A stretch of 5,364 bases of DNA. Origin: CAINVV01 sp037440345 (GTDB taxonomy: Bacteria; Bacteroidota; Bacteroidia; Bacteroidales; Prolixibacteraceae). The position numbers were made by a program, and so were the translations under genes. Shown here one piece after another: positions 5,064 through 5,364 of this stretch. The notes below the pieces were generated by a model. It had not been told where the DNA came from and ran no database searches. It saw only the letters and a program-made list of their open reading frames with translations. The DNA lies in assembly GCA_037440345.1 (NCBI GenBank), contig JBBIUJ010000297.1:1-5364 (forward strand), in the 5' to 3' direction. Numbering within the stretch: position 1 is the first letter of the stretch; every line of letters begins with the position of its first letter.

Positions 5064-5364
5064 TTATTTATCGATATCTTTTGAAATATTCCTGTTTAAA
5101 AAATCCACCACTCCCTGCGGGTCTGGCGAATAATGATCTGCTCCTATTTTTTTACAGAATTCATCATTTACCGGTGCGCCTCCAATGGTTACCAGAGTCC
5201 CCGGTAAAGAGAATTTTATGTCCTGTGTGATCTTCTCCATATTGACCATGGTCGTGGTCAGCAAAGCTGACAGCCCAACAACAGCTCCCGGATTTTCTTT
5301 TACTGCTACAATAAACTTTTCAGAGCGAACATCGGTTCCCAGATCAATCACTTTGTACCCGTTT
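5064..5364 (-). CDS. Cobalamin-binding corrinoid protein, C-terminal part (partial)
   Basis: The reading frame enters from the right edge and ends at TAA (5066-5064), giving 99 visible residues. They match the Rossmann-like B12-binding domain of small methyltransferase corrinoid proteins (MtbC/MtaC/MttC type): NGYKVIDLGTDV (1-12), GLSALLTTTM (30-39) with the conserved S-x-L of S32-A33-L34, and TIGGAPVNDEF (59-69) with the conserved GG. The C-terminus is KIGADHYSPDPQGVVDFLNR. The DxHxxG motif carrying the cobalt-ligating His should lie just upstream, outside the window. Such proteins are about 210-220 residues and carry a methyl group between a substrate-specific methyltransferase and an acceptor methyltransferase in the cytoplasm. 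GTG at 5351 is an internal Val codon, not a start, because the conserved NGYK continues in frame before it. The permease gene follows after 12 nt, so the two were probably co-transcribed. The methyl donor cannot be told. Confidence 0.88.
   Translation of the reverse strand, partial: NGYKVIDLGTDVRSEKFIVAVKENPGAVVGLSALLTTTMVNMEKITQDIKFSLPGTLVTIGGAPVNDEFCKKIGADHYSPDPQGVVDFLNRNISKDIDK

Noticed and set aside
5351..5351. GTG start for the corrinoid gene at 5351
   Set aside because: The conserved NGYK residues of the B12-binding domain continue in frame upstream to the window edge, so this Val is internal.
1..5364. CRISPR arrays, insertion sequences, integrase genes or riboswitches
   Set aside because: No regularly spaced repeats, transposase or recombinase reading frames, or recognisable riboswitch cores (including a cobalamin riboswitch near the corrinoid gene) were found in the visible sequence.

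Overview
The window looks like a chromosomal segment of a Bacteroidota bacterium, probably Bacteroidales or Marinilabiliales. The signs are start codons preceded by A-rich stretches instead of Shine-Dalgarno motifs, two matches to the Bacteroidota -7 promoter box TAnnTTTG, a Tat-plus-lipobox lipoprotein, and close resemblance of the toxin, permease and corrinoid proteins to types common in that phylum. This assignment is inference; no marker gene is present.

Layout. Positions 1-111 hold the start of an unrecognised minus-strand gene. A 226-bp divergent intergenic region follows, with a plus-strand promoter at its right end. Next come two plus-strand genes with RR-type (Tat) signal peptides: an enolase-superfamily enzyme of the mandelate racemase type (338-1597) and an amidase-signature hydrolase that looks like a lipid-anchored peptide amidase (1755-3359). 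The 157-bp gap between them holds a UUCG-loop hairpin and two copies of a GAGCYTRTCGAAG-type palindromic repeat. The amidase stop codon overlaps a TTG-started higB-like toxin gene, which is followed after 3 nt by a higA antitoxin gene. A tRNA-Lys(CTT) gene with its own promoter lies at 4125-4197.

On the minus strand, reading in from the right edge, are the C-terminal half of a cobalamin-binding corrinoid protein and, 12 nt later, a FucP-family sugar:proton symporter. The symporter is intact through about its seventh membrane segment and then stops being a transporter exactly at the 3' end of the tRNA gene. Its last 28 codons are antisense tRNA sequence. This junction is the main anomaly of the window: a deletion, inversion, element insertion or assembly chimera has joined the tRNA acceptor end to the middle of fucP, and it has left the tRNA with U instead of the expected A at the discriminator position.

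How the genes may work together. The enolase-superfamily enzyme and the amidase probably form an exported catabolic pair of unknown substrate. The higBA pair is a toxin-antitoxin module grafted onto the amidase transcript. The corrinoid protein and permease come from a separate operon (methyl-group transfer with substrate uptake) that has been brought next to the tRNA. I see no wholly new system; the most unusual items are the tRNA/fucP junction and the atypical 5' end of higB inside the amidase gene.
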